From contig JAEYWD010000028.1 of the NCBI GenBank assembly GCA_023429135.1, forward strand, positions 124,001-188,000: a DNA stretch of 64,000 nt, read 5' to 3'. Position numbers and translations under genes: made by a program. Shown here piece by piece: positions 36,400-46,236 of this stretch (the stretch's first letter is position 1; each line of letters opens with the position of its first letter). The notes below the pieces were generated by a model. It saw only the letters and a program-made list of their open reading frames with translations. It did no database searches and was not told the DNA's origin. Origin of the DNA: Bacteroidota bacterium. GTDB lineage: Bacteria; Bacteroidota; Bacteroidia; Bacteroidales; JAAUTT01.

Positions 36400-37179
36400 T
36401 TACATACTATTATATTCAAAAAGGTACATATATTGGCTGGAACAGTGGTAAAAACCAGGATCAATTCCGTAGTAATTACTCCATTGTTGAATTAATCTAC
36501 CCTGACAGTCATATACTTTTTTTTCAATTACCTTGTCATCCTCTCTTTTTTCAAGCAAAAGACCTGATTCATTGTACAAATAGGTATTCACAATATTGTA
36601 AAGATCTGAATGATGTATTTCTTTTACCAGTCTATTATTTGAATATTCGTAAGATGCTATCAGAAGCCCGTTACGGAATAATGCTTCTAATTGATTTAAT
36701 GAATTATATTTGTAGTATGTAATGTTATTGGGGGTATTTAAAATCTTCTTTTCAATTTTTTTTAAATCGTTGTATACGTAAGATTGCATTAATTTATGAT
36801 TACTGTATTCTTCGGTAAGAAGGTTGTTTTCATCATATTTATAGGTACGAACATTTATTAAGCTCGAATCCGACGAATAATATTCTTGTGATTCAAGTAA
36901 TCCATTCAAGTTGTACTTGTAAATAGTACTATTAATCTTATAACGGCCAAACCTATATTCTGAGATTTGGATCAATTTTTTATCATTATCATAAAATAGT
37001 TTAAAAGCCAGATATGGTGAGTCCAACTTGTTTTGACAATAAACTCGTATGGTATTTAACGGGTATTTCAAAAATTCTTGTTTAACTAAATTTTGACCAC
37101 ATAAATTTTGAAATATAATTAAAAGCAAAATGGGGATTAGAAAGTACTTATTAATTTTGATGTATTTGTTGAAAACCAT
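36400..37179 (-). CDS. Exported YD-repeat-like protein of unknown function
   Basis: The 259-residue protein has an N-terminal hydrophobic export segment (YFLIPILLLIIFQNLCGQ). The rest is made of about eight degenerate Tyr-rich repeats of the form YKYNxxGLLxxxEYY (for example IYKYNLNGLLESQEYYSSD, YKYDENNLLTEEY, YKYNSLNQLEALF, YLYNESGLLLEKRE). These resemble the YD/RHS or MORN-like beta-hairpin repeats, but there is no RHS core-end motif and no toxin tip. It is much shorter than true RHS proteins. A surface or periplasmic scaffold is possible; no partner is evident. Confidence 0.65.
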   Translation of the reverse strand: MVFNKYIKINKYFLIPILLLIIFQNLCGQNLVKQEFLKYPLNTIRVYCQNKLDSPYLAFKLFYDNDKKLIQISEYRFGRYKINSTIYKYNLNGLLESQEYYSSDSSLINVRTYKYDENNLLTEEYSNHKLMQSYVYNDLKKIEKKILNTPNNITYYKYNSLNQLEALFRNGLLIASYEYSNNRLVKEIHHSDLYNIVNTYLYNESGLLLEKREDDKVIEKKVYDCQGRLIQQWSNYYGIDPGFYHCSSQYMYLFEYNSM

Positions 37180-37515
37180 TTCAAACTTGATTATTTAAAT
37201 TAAATCCTTTTAATCAATTGCATTTAAGATGATATAAGAGTATTAACATTTACAATACTCAGTAAATTAAACATTATTCACGATAAAGTTAGTAAATTAT
37301 TAAATTTTTCTCACCTAACAATCTGATATTGATCATTAAGGCAATCGTCTTGCCTGTGGGAGTTATCACGTCCTTATTACTATACTATTTTTCGTTTTAA
37401 TGCCGCTGTTTTTCATTTTAATTCTTAAAAACGTCTCAATATTTTGAATTTTACAAATTTTAGTTCATCTTAGTTTCAGATCTCTAATGTTCTGATTCAA
37501 CTATTAACTAAAACC
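37180..37515. other. AT-rich divergent intergenic region before the propeller cluster
   Basis: These 336 bases separate two divergent genes and must hold the main promoter of the 37.5-60.5 kb array. No clear TAnnTTTG element, operator palindrome or riboswitch-like structure was seen. The sequence is very A/T-rich with short T runs. Confidence 0.4.
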
Positions 37516-38862
37516 ATGAAATACATTAATAGCCAAATAACCTCTTCTGTCAGAACCTTCATTTGCAGGATAGGTTTAATTACAGTTCTTGTTAACTGTT
37601 TTATTGTCGTCAGCGCTCAGGACTGGCCGCAGTTTCTCGGCCTGGATCGTAACAGCACTTCTCCCCAGAAAAATATTCTTCGTTCCTGGCCGCAGGAGGG
37701 TCCAAAAGTTATTTGGACAGTTAACACTGGTATTGGATATGGCGGACCTGTTGTAAAAAACGGCAAGGTGTTTTTTCTCGACCGCGACGATAAAGTGGGC
37801 GATAACCTGCGTTGTTTTGATCTGAATACCGGCAGGGAGCTGTGGAATTTTGCATACGATGCTCCCGGATCGGTAATGTTTCCCGGCTCACGCAGTGTTC
37901 CGGCTGTCGACGATAAATATGTATTTTCCTGTGGTCCCTATGGCGATCTGTATTGTATCGACATCAACACGCATACACCTGTGTGGAAGAAAAATGTGTG
38001 GAAGGATTACGGTGGTGAGGAAATTCCCCGGTGGGCTATTTCACAGGGTCCGTTGCTCTATGGCGACATGGTTATTCTGGCATCACAGGCGCCTCAGGCA
38101 GGAGTGGTGGCTTATGAAAAGTCAACCGGCAATGTCCGGTGGACAACTCCTTCCATTGGTCCTGTTGGATATGTAAGCCCAAATATTGCTAAAATCGACG
38201 GGAAAGATCATATTGTAATGGTAAGTTCTTCATCAAGAGGAACAGGTAACGACGGCAAGGTGGTAGGAATTGATCCCGCCTCCGGGAAAATTCTATGGGA
38301 ATACGGCAAATGGAATTGTCATATCTCCGTGCCTGGAGCGGTAGAGGCTGGGGAAAACAGACTTCTGATTACCGGTGGTTACGAATTGGGTGACACCATG
38401 ATAAAGGTTGAAAAAGAAACCGGAGGAAATTACGTAACCCGAGAGCTTTATACTACTGAAGAATTTGGCGACCAAACTAAACCACCGGTGCTATATAACG
38501 GGTATTTCTACGCCCAGTTTGGCACAAACAACAAACGTGATGGTTTGGTGTGTATGAGTATTGATGGCAAAATTATGTGGAAAACCAAACGTGAACCCGA
38601 TTTCAACAAAGGAAGCATGATACTTGCCGACGGACTGCTGTTAGCTACCAACGGAAGCAAATCGTTATACCTTATTCAGCCTGATCCGGCAGGGTTCAAA
38701 CCTTTGGCCTCAGCCGATTTACTTGAGGAAGGTGTACCAGGCGAAAATCCTGGCGCATCCAGAGGCGGAGCAGCTCAAAACTGGGCTCCCATAGCTCTTG
38801 CCGAGGGTAAACTCCTGGTCAGGGATCAGAAACGATTAATGTGTGTTGTTGTAGCGCAATAA
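37516..38862 (+). CDS. PQQ-like beta-propeller protein 1, exported
   Basis: The 448-residue protein has a signal peptide (FICRIGLITVLVNCFIVVSAQ). An eight-bladed-type propeller follows, built of repeats such as DLNTGRELWNFAY, DINTHTPVWKKNV, EKSTGNVRWTT and DPASGKILWEYGKWN. These repeats match the PQQ-domain pattern, but the residues that bind PQQ and calcium in quinoprotein dehydrogenases are not evident. The start of the mature part (DWPQFLGLDRNSTSPQKNI) recurs in the other paralogues here (WPQFRG...), marking a common subfamily. It is the first gene of the array. Function is unknown. Confidence 0.88.
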   Translation: MKYINSQITSSVRTFICRIGLITVLVNCFIVVSAQDWPQFLGLDRNSTSPQKNILRSWPQEGPKVIWTVNTGIGYGGPVVKNGKVFFLDRDDKVGDNLRCFDLNTGRELWNFAYDAPGSVMFPGSRSVPAVDDKYVFSCGPYGDLYCIDINTHTPVWKKNVWKDYGGEEIPRWAISQGPLLYGDMVILASQAPQAGVVAYEKSTGNVRWTTPSIGPVGYVSPNIAKIDGKDHIVMVSSSSRGTGNDGKVVGIDPASGKILWEYGKWNCHISVPGAVEAGENRLLITGGYELGDTMIKVEKETGGNYVTRELYTTEEFGDQTKPPVLYNGYFYAQFGTNNKRDGLVCMSIDGKIMWKTKREPDFNKGSMILADGLLLATNGSKSLYLIQPDPAGFKPLASADLLEEGVPGENPGASRGGAAQNWAPIALAEGKLLVRDQKRLMCVVVAQ

Positions 38863-38970
38863 AAGGAACTAATCTAACAGAGGTCTGGCTGATAATTGTC
38901 ACTGCTGGGTTCCTTGTATGTTTTATATAAAGTTTTAAATAAGATCACTTATAATTACAAACAGCAAACC

Positions 38971-40353
38971 ATGAAATCTAATTCACCTTTTTTAAAAAAA
39001 GCGACCGGAGTATGGCTGATTCTCTTTTCGTGCCTGGCATCTGCAACTGCCCAATGGCCCCAATTCAGAGGAGCGGAACAAAACATGATCGTAGCAAAAA
39101 GTGACCTGCCAGCCACCTGGAGCGAAACCCAACATGTGAAATGGATTTACCCTATGGAAGGAACCGGATGGTCGTCGCCGGTGGTTTGGGACAATAAAGT
39201 ATTTATCACCTCGGCAGTTACAATTAAAAAAGTAAAGGTGCAAACTCCTCCGCCACCACCTCCTCCTGTTCAGGGCACCGCGACTGCTGCTCCTGCTGCA
39301 CCCCGCGAAGAAGTGGAAGATACATCGTACCGCCAGGATGTTTACCGGTGGGAAGTGGTGTGCGTTGACCTTAATACCGGGAAAGAAATCTGGAAGCAGG
39401 TAGCCATAGAAGGAAGCCCAAGAGTGAAAACCCACGACGGTAACGGTTATGCAGCCGAAACTCCGGTAACCGATGGGAAAAGGGTGTATGCTTATTTTGG
39501 TATGACCGGTTTATTCTGTTTCGATATGGATGGTAAACTTCTCTGGAAAAAGGATCTGGGAGCCTTCCGTACCCAGAAAGGATGGGGAACAGGCTCGTCT
39601 CCCGTGGTGTATAACAATATTCTGTATGTGCAGGTCGACAATGAAATAAATTCCTTCCTTGTGGCGCTCGATGCTCAAACGGGGAAAGAAAAATGGAAAG
39701 CGCTCCGCGACGAAAAAACCAATTACAGCACTCCGGTGATCTGGAAAAATAGCATTCGCAACGAACTTGTAGTTTCGGGCAAAACTGCCAGATCGTACGA
39801 CCTCAATACTGGAAATGTTCTCTGGGAAATGAAAATACCGGGCGAATACAACGTGCCTTCTCCTGTAGTTGAAAAAGATATGCTTTACATTGGTAATGCC
39901 GGCGGCAGGGAAACCAAAGGTTCGCTCTTTGCTGTAAAAGCAGGTGCCACGGGCGATATTTCGCTTACAGGAGAGGTAAGGTCAAAACACATTGTGTGGT
40001 CTATTGCCGAGGCTCCGGTAGGAAATCCTTCTCCGGTGCTGCATAACGGCTATCTTTATGTTTTAAGCAGCAGGGGAGGCGAATTAAACTGCTACGATGC
40101 ATCCAATGGCAATACTGTTTATATCAAGAAAATTGAAAATGTAACTGCCTGCTGGTCTACGCCATGGGTTTATAACAATATCTTCCATTTTTACGATGAA
40201 AGGGGAATTGTAAAACAGGTAAAAACAGGACCACAATTCGAGCTTATTCCCACGCAGAGCAAGCTCAACGATAAATTCTGGGCATCGGTGGCAGTAGCAA
40301 ACAATTCGTACCTGTTTAAAGGAGCGAAAAAGCTGTATTGCATTAAATTATAG
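38971..40353 (+). CDS. PQQ-like beta-propeller protein 2, exported
   Basis: The protein has 460 residues from the ATG at 38971, preferred over 38896 because it puts the signal peptide (FLKKATGVWLILFSCLASATAQ) at the N-terminus. The mature protein begins WPQFRGAEQNMIVAKSDLPATW, the shared subfamily start. A Pro/Ala-rich insertion (about residues 89-112; QTPPPPPPPVQG) lies between the first two blades. Later blades read DLNTGKEIWKQV, DMDGKLLWKKDL and DAQTGKEKWKAL. No PQQ ligands are recognised. It probably acts in the periplasm with the neighbouring propellers. Confidence 0.87.
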   Translation: MKSNSPFLKKATGVWLILFSCLASATAQWPQFRGAEQNMIVAKSDLPATWSETQHVKWIYPMEGTGWSSPVVWDNKVFITSAVTIKKVKVQTPPPPPPPVQGTATAAPAAPREEVEDTSYRQDVYRWEVVCVDLNTGKEIWKQVAIEGSPRVKTHDGNGYAAETPVTDGKRVYAYFGMTGLFCFDMDGKLLWKKDLGAFRTQKGWGTGSSPVVYNNILYVQVDNEINSFLVALDAQTGKEKWKALRDEKTNYSTPVIWKNSIRNELVVSGKTARSYDLNTGNVLWEMKIPGEYNVPSPVVEKDMLYIGNAGGRETKGSLFAVKAGATGDISLTGEVRSKHIVWSIAEAPVGNPSPVLHNGYLYVLSSRGGELNCYDASNGNTVYIKKIENVTACWSTPWVYNNIFHFYDERGIVKQVKTGPQFELIPTQSKLNDKFWASVAVANNSYLFKGAKKLYCIKL

Positions 40354-40566
40354 GTTAATCAATTCATTTGCGGCTTATGCCTGTGAAAGGGAGATTTTTT
40401 TTCGTCATTAAAAGCAGATTTTTCTTTTTCGCATACTGGAGTAGGATGAATAAGATTATAAATTATTAAAATCGTAAAAAATAGGTGAGATCGTTAGCTA
40501 TAGCGGGCTTTGATTCGCCTTAAACTTTATTTAAATGCTCAATATCAATTCTGAAAAACAACCACA

Positions 40567-41814
40567 ATGAAAACAAAAGCCTTGTTAATTTTTTTATTTG
40601 CTTTTCTTGCAAGTTTTGTGCATGCCCAACAAATAAGCCAATGGCGTGAGAGCAACCGTACCGGTGTTTCTTCCGAAACCGGGTTGTTAAAAAGCTGGCC
40701 TGCCGAAGGCCCCGCTTTGTTATGGTCGAATCTGGAACTTTTAAAAGGATATTCTTCGCCTGCTTTTGGAGAAAACCTCATTTTCATCACCGGTATAAAA
40801 GGTGAGGAAGATATTCTTTTCGCCCTGGATATGAACGGTAAAATGCAATGGCAGGTTCCGATGGGAAGGGCCTGGAACGAATCATTTCCTGAAAGTCGTG
40901 CAACTCCTACTGTGGAAGGCGACAGGGTATACACCTGCAGTGGTATGGGCGATCTGGCCTGTTTCGATGCCGCCACCGGTAAAGCAGTCTGGACCTATAA
41001 GGGAAGCGAAGTGCATAAAGGAACCTACGGCGCATGGGGTATTGCCGAGTCACTCATCATTGATGGCGAAAAGCTTTATTACTCTCCCGGTGGTCCCGAA
41101 ACCATGACTATTGCATTGAACAAAAATAATGGCAATCTTATCTGGAAATCGGGTACCCTCAACGATAAACCAAGCTATGTTTCTCCTATCCTTGTCAAGC
41201 ATAACGGCATACAAATGCTGATCAATTCGTCCCAGAATTTTCTCTATGGACTCGATGTTGCAAAAGGAGAGATACTTTGGAAAGTAGCATATGCCAAGCC
41301 TGCCGAATTTCAGTGGGACCTGATTTATTGCGTAACCCCGGTTTATAAGGATGGGAAGGTTTATATCACTTCCGGATACGATTGCGGAGCGATGCAGGTC
41401 GAAATTGCACCTGATGGAAAGAGTGCAGCAATTGTTTGGAAGGACAATGTACTCGACATTCACCATGGCGGTGTTGTTCAGGTAAACGGATATCTGTACG
41501 GTTCGAACTGGCTGAATAACGCTACCGGAAACTGGTGCTGTATCGACTGGACAACAGGTAAAAAGATGTGGGAACAGCCATGGAACTGCAAAGGATCTAT
41601 AATTGCAGCCGAAGGCCTTCTTTATATTTACGACGAAAAACAGGGTAATGTAGGCCTGGTGCGCGCTACTCCCGAAAAATTCGATCTTATCAGCAGCTTC
41701 AAGGTAACCCTGGGAAGTACAGGTCCTTACTGGGCTCATCCTGTAATTCACAACGGGGTGCTATATCTTCGCCATACCAATGCTTTAATGGCCTATGATA
41801 TCAAAGCGAAGTAA
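40567..41814 (+). CDS. PQQ-like beta-propeller protein 3, exported
   Basis: The 415-residue protein has a clear signal peptide (MKTKALLIFLFAFLASFVHAQ). The mature start ISQWRESNRTGVSSETGLLKSW is a variant of the WPQFRG motif, followed by WPAEGPALLWSN. Propeller repeats include DMNGKMQWQVP, DAATGKAVWTYKG, NKNNGNLIWKSG and DVAKGEILWKVAY. Residues NWCCIDW near 316 place a Cys pair in one blade. A 213-base gap with no recognised feature separates it from gene 2. Function unknown. Confidence 0.87.
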   Translation: MKTKALLIFLFAFLASFVHAQQISQWRESNRTGVSSETGLLKSWPAEGPALLWSNLELLKGYSSPAFGENLIFITGIKGEEDILFALDMNGKMQWQVPMGRAWNESFPESRATPTVEGDRVYTCSGMGDLACFDAATGKAVWTYKGSEVHKGTYGAWGIAESLIIDGEKLYYSPGGPETMTIALNKNNGNLIWKSGTLNDKPSYVSPILVKHNGIQMLINSSQNFLYGLDVAKGEILWKVAYAKPAEFQWDLIYCVTPVYKDGKVYITSGYDCGAMQVEIAPDGKSAAIVWKDNVLDIHHGGVVQVNGYLYGSNWLNNATGNWCCIDWTTGKKMWEQPWNCKGSIIAAEGLLYIYDEKQGNVGLVRATPEKFDLISSFKVTLGSTGPYWAHPVIHNGVLYLRHTNALMAYDIKAK

Positions 41815-41845
41815 TTAGCTGATACAAAAACTTAACTTTTAAGCC

Positions 41846-43279
41846 ATGCAGCAAGTGCGTAAAGAGCGTATTTTTCTCGTAGTGGTGGCATTGATTGCCG
41901 CAGGGCTGTTTTTTTTCTGGCTCTTCTATAATCCTGTAAACAGTTTTACTATGGCTGTTCCGGGGTTGGATAACCGGCCGGCAGGTTCATCAGCAGGCGA
42001 AGATTCAATCATTATCGGTGATAAGTTCAAAGCCTACGATTCCACTTACCAGTCGGCCCTTGCAGGCAAATGGCCTCAGTTTCGCGGCAGCAACGGCGAT
42101 AACATCAATACCGAAAACATCCGTTTGATCGATCGCTGGCCGGCTGAAGGTCCTAAAATACTCTGGAAAAAAGAGATGGGCGAAGGGCATGCGGCAGCCG
42201 CAATCTACAACGGCAGGGTGTATGTGCTCGATTACGACGAACGGCGCAGAAACGATGTGTTGCATTGCTATTCATTGAAGGAAGGCACTGAATTGTGGCG
42301 GCGATGGTATACCGTAAACATCAAAAGAAATCACGGTATGTCGAGAACCATTCCCGCTGTAAACGATAAATATGTAGTTACTATGGGACCCCGCTGCCAG
42401 GTAATGTGCTGCGATGCCATCACCGGCAACTACCTGTGGGGCATCGACCTGGCAAGCGAATACAAAACGGCGGTTCCGCTGTGGTATACGGGGCAGTGTC
42501 CGTTGATCGACAATAATGTGGCCGTTTTAGCGGTTGGTGGTAGTTCGCTTATGATTGGCGTAGATTGTGCCAACGGAAACGTGCTATGGAAAATACCCAA
42601 CCCGGACAGCCTTAAAATGTCGCATTCATCGGTTGTTCCCATGACAATTGGTGGGAAACGCATGTATGTGTATATGGCTTTGGGAGGACTGTGTGGTATT
42701 TCGGCCGAAGAAGGCGACCGCGGAAAATTACTCTGGAAAACAAAAGAATTTAATCCTTCGGTAATAGCGCCATCTCCACTCTATGTTGGGAACAACCGCA
42801 TTTTTGTTACTGCTGGTTATGGCGCCGGAAGTGCTGTTTTTCAAGTCAACAGAAACGGCGATGCTTTTTCAGTGCAGAAAATCACCGGTTACAAACCATC
42901 GCAGGGCATGGCTTCGGAACAACAGACTCCGATATTAAAGAACGGTATGGTTTTCAACATCCAAACCAAAGATGCCGGGAACTCCCGTAACCAGTTTGTG
43001 TGCTGCTCGCCCGACGATTTCAGAAAAATTCTCTGGACAAGCAGCAAAACAGATAGATTTGGATTAGGCCCCTATATTATTGCCGATAACAAATTTTTCA
43101 TTCTGAGCGACGAAGGGGAAATGACTATTGCCCGTTTCAGCACTTCGAAGTTTGAGGTACTCGATAAAGCAAAGATTATCGACGGACAGGATGCATGGGG
43201 ACCATTGGCCATTGCCGACGGAATGTTGATTATGCGCGATTCTAAAAATATGTTGTGTGTCGACTTAAGAGCAAAATAA
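41846..43279 (+). CDS. PQQ-like beta-propeller protein 4, membrane-anchored
   Basis: The 477-residue protein has an N-terminal membrane anchor (RIFLVVVALIAAGLFFFWLFY) after a positively charged start, so the propeller should face the periplasm. A linker (about 30-72) leads to the shared motif KWPQFRGSNGDN and WPAEGPKILWKKE. Blades include SLKEGTELWRRWY, DAITGNYLWGIDL and DCANGNVLWKIP. Two Cys-rich spots (QVMCCDAI, QFVCCSPDD) repeat the CC pair seen in gene 3. It is followed 4 bases later by the NHL protein, so the two are probably translated together. Confidence 0.87.
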   Translation: MQQVRKERIFLVVVALIAAGLFFFWLFYNPVNSFTMAVPGLDNRPAGSSAGEDSIIIGDKFKAYDSTYQSALAGKWPQFRGSNGDNINTENIRLIDRWPAEGPKILWKKEMGEGHAAAAIYNGRVYVLDYDERRRNDVLHCYSLKEGTELWRRWYTVNIKRNHGMSRTIPAVNDKYVVTMGPRCQVMCCDAITGNYLWGIDLASEYKTAVPLWYTGQCPLIDNNVAVLAVGGSSLMIGVDCANGNVLWKIPNPDSLKMSHSSVVPMTIGGKRMYVYMALGGLCGISAEEGDRGKLLWKTKEFNPSVIAPSPLYVGNNRIFVTAGYGAGSAVFQVNRNGDAFSVQKITGYKPSQGMASEQQTPILKNGMVFNIQTKDAGNSRNQFVCCSPDDFRKILWTSSKTDRFGLGPYIIADNKFFILSDEGEMTIARFSTSKFEVLDKAKIIDGQDAWGPLAIADGMLIMRDSKNMLCVDLRAK

Positions 43280-43283
43280 AGGA

Positions 43284-44270
43284 ATGAAGCAAAAAATAAT
43301 CATAGGGTTATCGGTTGTTCTGTTGCTTGCGGCGGTATACCTCATTGTTAGCGATTTGTTCCGATCGTCGCCGGCGTCTGACGAGGTGTCGTGCTGCGGC
43401 GACGATCTCACTAAAATGAAGAAAATTGATACCGTCCGGGTAGGCTATACCCGTGTGAAGTGCATAGATACCGGCTTAAAAGGTCTTTCGGGAATCAGCA
43501 TTGTTCCCGGAGGCAATATTGTTGTTTGTGGCAACAGACAACTTGCGATTTTTAGTGCAGGCGGCGAAATGTTCAAACAAATCAATCTTGATTCGGCCCT
43601 GACCAGTGTTGCGGTAACCGCCGAAAGGATTTATGCCGGAATGGAATCGCGGGTAATTGTTTTCGACAGCGAAGGGAATAACCGTGTTTCATGGACGCCC
43701 TATCACAACCAGAGTTACATTACCTCCATTGCAGTTAGCGACAGCAGAGTTTTTGTGGCCGATGCACGAAATAAAAAAGTGCTGCAATATACTCCCGAAG
43801 GTGCATTGTCGCAGGTTATCGGCGAAAAGAATACCCTGAAGGGAAATCCTGGATTTGTGATCCCCAGCATGTATTTCGACGTGGCTTTTGGGGCTTTCGG
43901 CGAGTTATGGGTAGTGAATCCGGGACGATTAAGCCTCGTAAACTATAACTCAAAAGGGAACATGCAATCGTCGTGGGGCAAGGCTTCATTCAGCGACGAT
44001 GGTTTTACCGGCTGCTGCAATCCGGCTCATATGGCTGTATTGCCCGATGGCAGCTTTGTAACCTACGAAAAGGGAACCGACAGAATTAAAGTATTTAATC
44101 CTGCCGGTCAGTTTATAACTTACGTAGGCGGTGCAGGAAGTTTCAGGGGCGATGCCGACTTCCACACAGGGAATCTCAACCTGGTGAAAGATATGGCAGT
44201 GAACGCTCAGGGCGATGTTTACATCCTCGATTTGTATAACCAGATTAATATTTTCAGGAAGAAACGATAA
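43284..44270 (+). CDS. NHL-repeat propeller protein, membrane-anchored
   Basis: The 328-residue protein has an N-terminal membrane helix (IIIGLSVVLLLAAVYLIV) and then a periplasmic six-bladed NHL-type propeller with repeats such as GGNIVVCGNRQLAIFSAGGE, SRVFVADARNKKVLQYTPEG and DGSFVTYEKGTDRIKVFNPAG. Cys residues follow the anchor (EVSCCGDD) and recur later (GCCNPAH), repeating the Cys-Cys pair seen in propellers 3 and 4. These may bind metal or form disulfides. It sits between the propellers and the Tat-exported ferredoxin, suggesting a structural or docking role in the same envelope complex. Confidence 0.85.
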   Translation: MKQKIIIGLSVVLLLAAVYLIVSDLFRSSPASDEVSCCGDDLTKMKKIDTVRVGYTRVKCIDTGLKGLSGISIVPGGNIVVCGNRQLAIFSAGGEMFKQINLDSALTSVAVTAERIYAGMESRVIVFDSEGNNRVSWTPYHNQSYITSIAVSDSRVFVADARNKKVLQYTPEGALSQVIGEKNTLKGNPGFVIPSMYFDVAFGAFGELWVVNPGRLSLVNYNSKGNMQSSWGKASFSDDGFTGCCNPAHMAVLPDGSFVTYEKGTDRIKVFNPAGQFITYVGGAGSFRGDADFHTGNLNLVKDMAVNAQGDVYILDLYNQINIFRKKR

Positions 44271-44310
44271 ATGGCCTGAATTCAGGTAAAAGCACATTAT
44301 TTTGAATCAT

Positions 44311-44877
44311 ATGGACGAAAATAAAAAATTTAACCGGCGCGACTTTCTCAATACAGGCATTCGCCTGGGAATAGGTGTGAGTATCGGAGCCATTGCGGTT
44401 GGTTTGGGAACTCGGGCTGCTTCGGGGAAAAGTTTGTGGCAGCTCGATCCGACAAAATGCACCCAGTGCGGTTTGTGCTCTACATCATGTGTTTTGCAGG
44501 AGTCGGCGGTAAAATGCATTCATGTTACCGATATGTGCGGATACTGCGACCTGTGCAGCAGCTATCTCCGGCCCAATGTTAAAGATCTTAATACGGCAGC
44601 CGAAAACAGACTTTGTCCCACCGGTGCTATTGTAAGGACTTACATAGAAGAGCCGTATTTTGAATACCGGATTATTGAAGAGCTGTGCAACGGCTGCGGA
44701 AAATGTGTGAAAAACTGTGGTGCATTCGGCAACGGATCCATGCAGTTGCAGGTACAGCAGAAACTTTGCGTTAACTGTAACCAGTGTGCCATAGCACGCG
44801 AATGCCCGGCTCAGGCCTTCACCAGGGTGGATATTGACAATTCGTATCAACTGAAAGGTTTTGATAAACAAGCTTGA
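44311..44877 (+). CDS. Tat-exported polyferredoxin (4Fe-4S)
   Basis: The 188-residue protein has a twin-arginine signal (NRRDFLNTGIRLGIGVSIGAI), so it is exported folded with its clusters. The mature part has several Cys motifs: CTQCGLCSTSC, CGYCDLCSSY, CNGCGKCVKNCG and CVNCNQCAIARECP, enough for up to four 4Fe-4S clusters. It is like the NapG/HybA group of electron-transfer proteins. The ATG at 44311 is used; a TTG three codons earlier is less likely. The NapH/NosR-like membrane protein is the next gene, as napG and napH are paired in nitrate reductase operons. No nitrate reductase is present. Confidence 0.9.
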   Translation: MDENKKFNRRDFLNTGIRLGIGVSIGAIAVGLGTRAASGKSLWQLDPTKCTQCGLCSTSCVLQESAVKCIHVTDMCGYCDLCSSYLRPNVKDLNTAAENRLCPTGAIVRTYIEEPYFEYRIIEELCNGCGKCVKNCGAFGNGSMQLQVQQKLCVNCNQCAIARECPAQAFTRVDIDNSYQLKGFDKQA

Positions 44878-44912
44878 AACCCGTAACACGAAACACGTAA
44901 CTCGCACCTCGT
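44874..44912. repeat. Short imperfect tandem repeat between ferredoxin and NapH-like genes
   Basis: The gap is filled by imperfect 8-9 base units (cgtaacacg, aaacacgta, actcgcacc, tcgtaat). This kind of sequence is found between genes in Bacteroidota. No function is evident. Confidence 0.4.
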
Positions 44913-44913
44913 A

Positions 44914-46236
44914 ATGCAGACTCTCTTAAAAAAATATATTACCATTGTTTTCATTCTCTTTATAGGATTAGGATTACAAGCCATTCAGCGTTTTCCTAAA
45001 CCTGAGTTCGAGAACGGGCATGTTATTCCGCCTACCCAAATTTCCCAGGTAAAACCTTTATTTTTCGAATTCCTCGACATCTTTGTTTTTGTGGTGACCA
45101 TGTCGGTGGTTACCTGGCTGGTGGTAAAAAAGCGTTCGCGCCGCGGCGTGTTCTGGATGTCGGTTTTTTCTTTACTGTACTTCGGTTTTTATCGCAACGG
45201 CTGTATTTGCCCGGTTGGTTCTGTTCAGAATATCTCGATGGGGATTTTCAACCCGGAATATACCGTTCCGCTCACCGCCATTCTCTTTTTTACCATACCA
45301 CTTGGTTTTACGTTGTTTTTCGGTCGAACATTTTGTGCAGGCGTGTGTCCCCTGGGGGCCATCCAGGATCTGTTTGCCATCCGGCCTCTCAGCATGAAGC
45401 CATGGCTCAGGTACCTGCTGGGTTTGCTGCCGTTTATCTATTCTGGCCTGGCAGTATTGTTTGCTGCCACCGGCTCCGATTTTATAGTCTGCCGCTACGA
45501 TCCATTCATTGGATTTTTCCGGCATAATGGTACGGCCATGATGTTTATTATCGGAGGAATTTTGCTGCTGGTGAGCATTGTGATTGCCCGTCCGTATTGC
45601 CGCTTTCTTTGTCCCTACGGCGTTCTGTTAAACCTGGTGAGCCGTTTCTCCAACCGTCATATTTCTATCGCTCCCGGAAAATGCATTAACTGCCGTTTGT
45701 GCGAGAATGCCTGTCCGTTCGATGCCATTGAAAAACCTACCGGTCAGGTTGTTAAGAGCGATAACCGGGAATTGGTGAAAAAGCTTATTATATATAGTTT
45801 TATCACTCCATTGCTGATCGTTCTATGTGGATGGACCGTTTCGCGCTTTCACGAGAAGCTTGCCATGGTAAATTTCAAAGTGAGGCTGGCAAACGAAATG
45901 TATCAGCAGGAGCAGCAGAACAACGGTAACAATTTACCCCTGGAAATTTCGGCATTCAAATCGTCGGGCGAACAGGTTGAAAAGTTATATAAGGAAGCAA
46001 CCGCCATTATCAGCAATTTTAAAACCGGAAGCTGGATTCTGGGAGCTTTCCTTGGACTTGTGTTTGGGCTTACTCTTTCGAGACTTACCATTTTCAGGTA
46101 CAGAAGCGATTATGATGTAAACAAGGGAACATGCCTCAGTTGTACCCGTTGCCTCGAATATTGCCCCGTGAAGCCGCAAAAATCCGGTTTCACCAATTTA
46201 AAACCCATAGTAGAAACGATTGACACAAAAAAATAA
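44914..46236 (+). CDS. NapH/NosR-like membrane 4Fe-4S protein
   Basis: The 440-residue integral membrane protein has helices near 6-24, 46-66, 75-92, 110-128, 165-187, 208-230, 285-305 and 365-385. Family Cys-Pro motifs are present: NGCICPVGSVQN, FCAGVCPLGAIQDLF and RPYCRFLCPYGVLLN. They are followed by a 4Fe-4S site CINCRLCENACPFDA and, after another helix, CLSCTRCLEYCPVKP. This is the fold that moves electrons between quinol and FeS proteins across the membrane in NapGH and NosR systems. A hydrophilic loop (about 315-360) is predicted between the last helices. It overlaps the next gene by one base (TAATG), so coupling is expected. Confidence 0.9.
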   Translation: MQTLLKKYITIVFILFIGLGLQAIQRFPKPEFENGHVIPPTQISQVKPLFFEFLDIFVFVVTMSVVTWLVVKKRSRRGVFWMSVFSLLYFGFYRNGCICPVGSVQNISMGIFNPEYTVPLTAILFFTIPLGFTLFFGRTFCAGVCPLGAIQDLFAIRPLSMKPWLRYLLGLLPFIYSGLAVLFAATGSDFIVCRYDPFIGFFRHNGTAMMFIIGGILLLVSIVIARPYCRFLCPYGVLLNLVSRFSNRHISIAPGKCINCRLCENACPFDAIEKPTGQVVKSDNRELVKKLIIYSFITPLLIVLCGWTVSRFHEKLAMVNFKVRLANEMYQQEQQNNGNNLPLEISAFKSSGEQVEKLYKEATAIISNFKTGSWILGAFLGLVFGLTLSRLTIFRYRSDYDVNKGTCLSCTRCLEYCPVKPQKSGFTNLKPIVETIDTKK

